From assembly GCA_964354345.1 (NCBI GenBank), contig CAYGZL010000114.1, positions 1 through 7,325 of the forward strand: a stretch of 7,325 nt of DNA, given 5' to 3'. The notes beneath the pieces are model-generated. The model had not been told where the DNA came from, searched no databases, and saw only the letters and a list, made by a program, of their open reading frames with translations. Made by a program: the position numbers and the translations under genes. Positions 5,110-7,325 of the stretch are shown piece by piece. The stretch comes from CAYGZL01 sp964354345. GTDB lineage: Bacteria; Chloroflexota; Anaerolineae; Anaerolineales; UBA4823. The first letter of the stretch is position 1; each line of letters starts with the position of its first letter.

Positions 5110-6365
5110 TGAAAAATCCTTAAGATTGCTAATGCTGCGAACGGCATCAGCGCCGCATCGATCGGCAGCCGGTAGCGCGCGCTCGCCCAGCTCAGCAAAT
5201 GCAGCCCCGCGAACACCACCCCGAACAGGTACACCACCATCGCCTTCTGCCGCTCCTTCCACGCAAGCGCCAGCCCCAGCAGGAAGAACGGCAGATACAC
5301 CCCGAATGACAGCACCCGCATCAAATTGCTGACCAGCGTCGACTCGCCCGAGAACCAAAAATTAAAAAACACCGTCGCCTTGTTCAGCGTCAGCCGCAGG
5401 TAGCGCAGCGGATCTTGCAGCATAAACTCCATCCCGCGCCGCGTCAAAACCGTGTTCCACTGCGCCTCGTTCAAATCCTGCCCCAGCCATTCCTCCGGCA
5501 GCGGCGCGGCGTAATCCTGGTCGAAACGCGTCCCATGCTCGGGATGGTTCGCCGAGTACAGCGCGTAGCCCGCGTTCGAGTTGAGCGGCAGGAACGCATG
5601 ATAGACCACCGCATTGCGGATCGTCCACGGTGCGATCATCAGCACCAGCACGCCCAGGCTTAGCCCCGCTCCTGCCCACCCCCGTCCTCCTTCCGCTTGC
5701 TTCCTTCCCCGTCGCCTCCACAGGATCCACCCCAGCAAGACCGGCGCCCAGACCAGCATCGTCTGCCTTAGCAGCGCCCCAATCCCCAGGGTCAACCCGA
5801 GCAGCGCCCAATCCGCCCATTCTCGCCATCGGTTGCCTTGCGTATGCGTGCCCGTCTCCTCCGCCAGCCGCAGCGCCAGCGCCAGCCCGCCCAGCACACA
5901 CAGGATAAAGAACGGCTCAGTCATCAGCGTCGCATCGTAGAAGATAAAAAATAAATACACCGCCCCCAACCCCGCCCCCAGCAGCCCGGCCTTCTCCCCG
6001 AACAGCCGCCGGCCCAGCGTGTAGATCAGCAGCGGCTCCAGGATACCGGTCAGCACGACCTGGATCAAGCGCGCCGCCAGCGGGTGGGTACCGGTGAAGA
6101 AGTACACCACCGCCAGGTACAGCGGATACAGGAACGACCAGTGCGCCGTCGGCGTGTTCGCCCTGGTAAAGCCCGGATACCAATCGCTTTCAAATGAATA
6201 CCCCCGCCCGGCCAGCAGCGACTGCGCCAGTGCGTTGTAAGAGTGCTGGTCGAAGGCGCGCACCTGCTGCTCGCCTTCGATGGTATCCCCTAGGTAAACC
6301 GCCGTCGCCAGCCGCAGCGCCACGGATAAGACCATAATCAATAATAGAATCCGGTTCTTTTTCAT
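5061..6365 (-). CDS. GT39/ArnT-like integral membrane glycosyltransferase (PMT_2 family), repeat-derived C-terminus
   Basis: A 434-residue multi-pass membrane protein of the GT-C fold, similar to ArnT and dolichyl-phosphate-mannose mannosyltransferase relatives. These use polyprenyl-phosphate sugars and act on the outer face of the membrane. The first helix is at about 5-25. The first external loop carries D39 in AFDQHSYNALAQSLLAGRGYSF, where the catalytic Asp of the family lies, and a second conserved acid is in LMTEPFF (E150). At least eight further hydrophobic segments follow. The last 11 or so residues (RTTKAPRHQGI) and the TAG stop are encoded by the repeat array, so the original end has been replaced or extended; the natural end is likely near ILRIFQEIK. 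The ATG at 6365 follows the GT2 stop by 18 bases and has no strong Shine-Dalgarno. Inferred role: decorating or modifying the exported glycan or a lipid-linked sugar. Donor and acceptor are unknown. Confidence 0.88.
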   Translation of the reverse strand: MKKNRILLLIMVLSVALRLATAVYLGDTIEGEQQVRAFDQHSYNALAQSLLAGRGYSFESDWYPGFTRANTPTAHWSFLYPLYLAVVYFFTGTHPLAARLIQVVLTGILEPLLIYTLGRRLFGEKAGLLGAGLGAVYLFFIFYDATLMTEPFFILCVLGGLALALRLAEETGTHTQGNRWREWADWALLGLTLGIGALLRQTMLVWAPVLLGWILWRRRGRKQAEGGRGWAGAGLSLGVLVLMIAPWTIRNAVVYHAFLPLNSNAGYALYSANHPEHGTRFDQDYAAPLPEEWLGQDLNEAQWNTVLTRRGMEFMLQDPLRYLRLTLNKATVFFNFWFSGESTLVSNLMRVLSFGVYLPFFLLGLALAWKERQKAMVVYLFGVVFAGLHLLSWASARYRLPIDAALMPFAALAILRIFQEIKYRTTKAPRHQGI

Positions 6366-6383
6366 ATCTTATTGGATCTTAAA

Positions 6384-7325
6384 TTATTTCGGAGGATCTT
6401 GTTGTGAGTGGGGGGTGCGCACCCAGTGGATCTTTCCTCCCCGCAGGCGCGCCAGCAGGTTGATCCAGGTGCGCCAGAGCATGAACACGGGTCCGCTCAG
6501 AATCGCCAGGTAAGCCCAGGCAGGAGCCCTTTCCAGCGCCAGCCCGAACCAGGGATAGATGAAACACAGCGCCAGGGTTGCCAGCCACGCGCCCGGCAGC
6601 CAGCCCGGCAAACTGCCTCTCCAGATCAGGCTGGCCCCTACTAAGATCAGCGCCAGCAGTGTTAACGTGGAATAAGACGGGATCGAGAGGCTCACCGCTC
6701 CGTCAAGCTGACTCCAGTTACGGCTTTTCAAGCCAGCTTTCAGCAGTCGTTGCCAGTACCGCCGGCCAGCGCTTGCGATGCCGCTCGCCCAGCGTAAGCG
6801 TTGCGCCTGCGCCTCCTGCCAGGTCGCTGGCGCCTGCCCGTAGCCCACCGCCGCCGGCTCATATTCGATGCAGATATCCTCCAGTAGCAGTTGCAGGCGC
6901 AGCTCGTAATCCTCGGTCAACCCGACGCCCCAGCCCAGCCGCTCAAGCACTTCCCTACGCAGGCAGATCGAGTCGCCCATGTGCTTGGCCGACAGTCGCA
7001 GGTTGGCGCGCCCCTGATTGCTGTAGCGGTTGTCAATCACCATCATCGCCCAGGTCAGCGCCGGGAACCAGCCCGCGCGTGGGTTGCTGATCACGTGCCT
7101 TCCCTGGATCACCTGCGCTCCCTGCGCCAGCCGGTTGTTCATCACCTGTAAGAAGTCCGGTCTGACCTGCGTATCCGCGTCGAAGACCACCACGGCATCG
7201 TAGGTCCCGTAGGCAAAGATTTGCCCGAAGGCCCATTGCAGCGCCGCCCCTTTTCCGCTGCGCTCTGCGCTGACCCGTTCCAGGCAGATCGCTCCCGCGT
7301 CCCGCGCCGCCTCCGCCGTACGATC
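6384..7325 (-). CDS. Family 2 membrane glycosyltransferase, N-terminus missing
   Basis: An open frame runs without a stop from the right edge (GAT at 7325-7323) to TAA at 6386-6384, giving 313 visible residues; an internal GTG at 7193 is not the true start. The visible part begins DRTAEAARDAGA, which normally follows the DNCxD of GT2 enzymes, so roughly 80-100 residues with the first strand are missing. Visible motifs are SGKGAALQWAF (23-33), the metal-binding DAD at 49-51, TED at 137-139 with the catalytic Asp, and QRLRW at 175-179, which matches the Q(Q/R)xRW motif of membrane GT2 enzymes such as cellulose, hyaluronan and poly-GlcNAc synthases. Three hydrophobic segments follow (SYSTLTLLALILVGASLIW; GAWLATLALCFIYPWFGLAL; AYLAILSGPVFMLW). 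It likely adds sugars to a growing or lipid-linked glycan at the cytoplasmic membrane. With only a short C-terminal membrane region, it may not secrete a polymer by itself. Confidence 0.93.
   Translation of the reverse strand, partial: DRTAEAARDAGAICLERVSAERSGKGAALQWAFGQIFAYGTYDAVVVFDADTQVRPDFLQVMNNRLAQGAQVIQGRHVISNPRAGWFPALTWAMMVIDNRYSNQGRANLRLSAKHMGDSICLRREVLERLGWGVGLTEDYELRLQLLLEDICIEYEPAAVGYGQAPATWQEAQAQRLRWASGIASAGRRYWQRLLKAGLKSRNWSQLDGAVSLSIPSYSTLTLLALILVGASLIWRGSLPGWLPGAWLATLALCFIYPWFGLALERAPAWAYLAILSGPVFMLWRTWINLLARLRGGKIHWVRTPHSQQDPPK

Noticed and set aside
4990..5358. Minus-strand 122-codon frame overlapping the GT39 end and the repeats
   Set aside because: Its upstream part is a shifted frame of the GT39 gene, whose in-frame product has clear membrane helices; only the repeat part is of interest, and it is covered by the small-frame chain.
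7033..7236. Minus-strand ATG frame as the start of the right-hand gene
   Set aside because: It is out of frame with the GT2 motifs. The correct frame is open to the window edge and reads SGKGAALQWAF and DAD, so the gene is simply cut by the window.

Overview
This window is a stretch of an extracellular or cell-surface polysaccharide biosynthesis cluster. All eight recognised genes lie on the minus strand, so transcription runs from high to low coordinates. Coding DNA is GC-rich and tightly packed, with three start/stop overlaps and short gaps. The one exception is an AT-richer tandem repeat array of about 310 bp. No RNA gene, transposase or CRISPR array was seen. The organism cannot be fixed from sequence alone. 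GC-rich coding DNA, a zinc-ribbon-bearing dTDP-L-rhamnose-4-epimerase-like SDR, and TTKAPRHQ-type intergenic repeats would fit a Chloroflexota (Anaerolineae-like) or other environmental bacterium; this is a weak inference.

Layout in order of transcription: (1) 7325-6384, a membrane-attached family 2 glycosyltransferase whose start lies off the window. (2) 6365-5061, an integral membrane GT39/ArnT-like (PMT_2) glycosyltransferase whose last codons lie inside the repeats. (3) 5091-4780, the repeat array: five units of 67-85 bp, each made of short octamer repeats plus a 43-45 bp spacer. (4) 4739-3630, an extended SDR nucleotide-sugar epimerase with a zinc-ribbon insertion. (5) 3633-2374, a GT1 (sterol-glucosyltransferase-like) glycosyltransferase joined to the epimerase by an ATGA overlap. 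(6) A 78 bp gap with a possible promoter. (7) 2295-1579, a monotopic phosphoglycosyl transferase that would start the lipid-linked glycan. (8) 1568-546, a WbpB/WlbA-like sugar-nucleotide dehydrogenase. (9) 552-58, a WbpD/WlbB-like N-acetyltransferase. (10) 65-1, the first 21 codons of a DegT/DnrJ/EryC1 aminotransferase (WbpE-like).

How they may work together: genes 8-10 form the dehydrogenase/aminotransferase/acetyltransferase trio known to turn UDP-GlcNAcA into UDP-2,3-diacetamido-2,3-dideoxy-glucuronic acid. The epimerase probably supplies a 6-deoxyhexose donor, perhaps for the coupled GT1 enzyme. The phosphoglycosyl transferase would put the first sugar phosphate on undecaprenyl phosphate. 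The GT2 and GT39 enzymes would extend or decorate the glycan at the membrane.

The most unusual part is the repeat array. It has a nested period (8 bp within about 67 bp), forms the C-terminus of the GT39 protein, and is crossed on the coding strand by a nearly gapless chain of small reading frames that ends in a GTGA overlap with the epimerase start.
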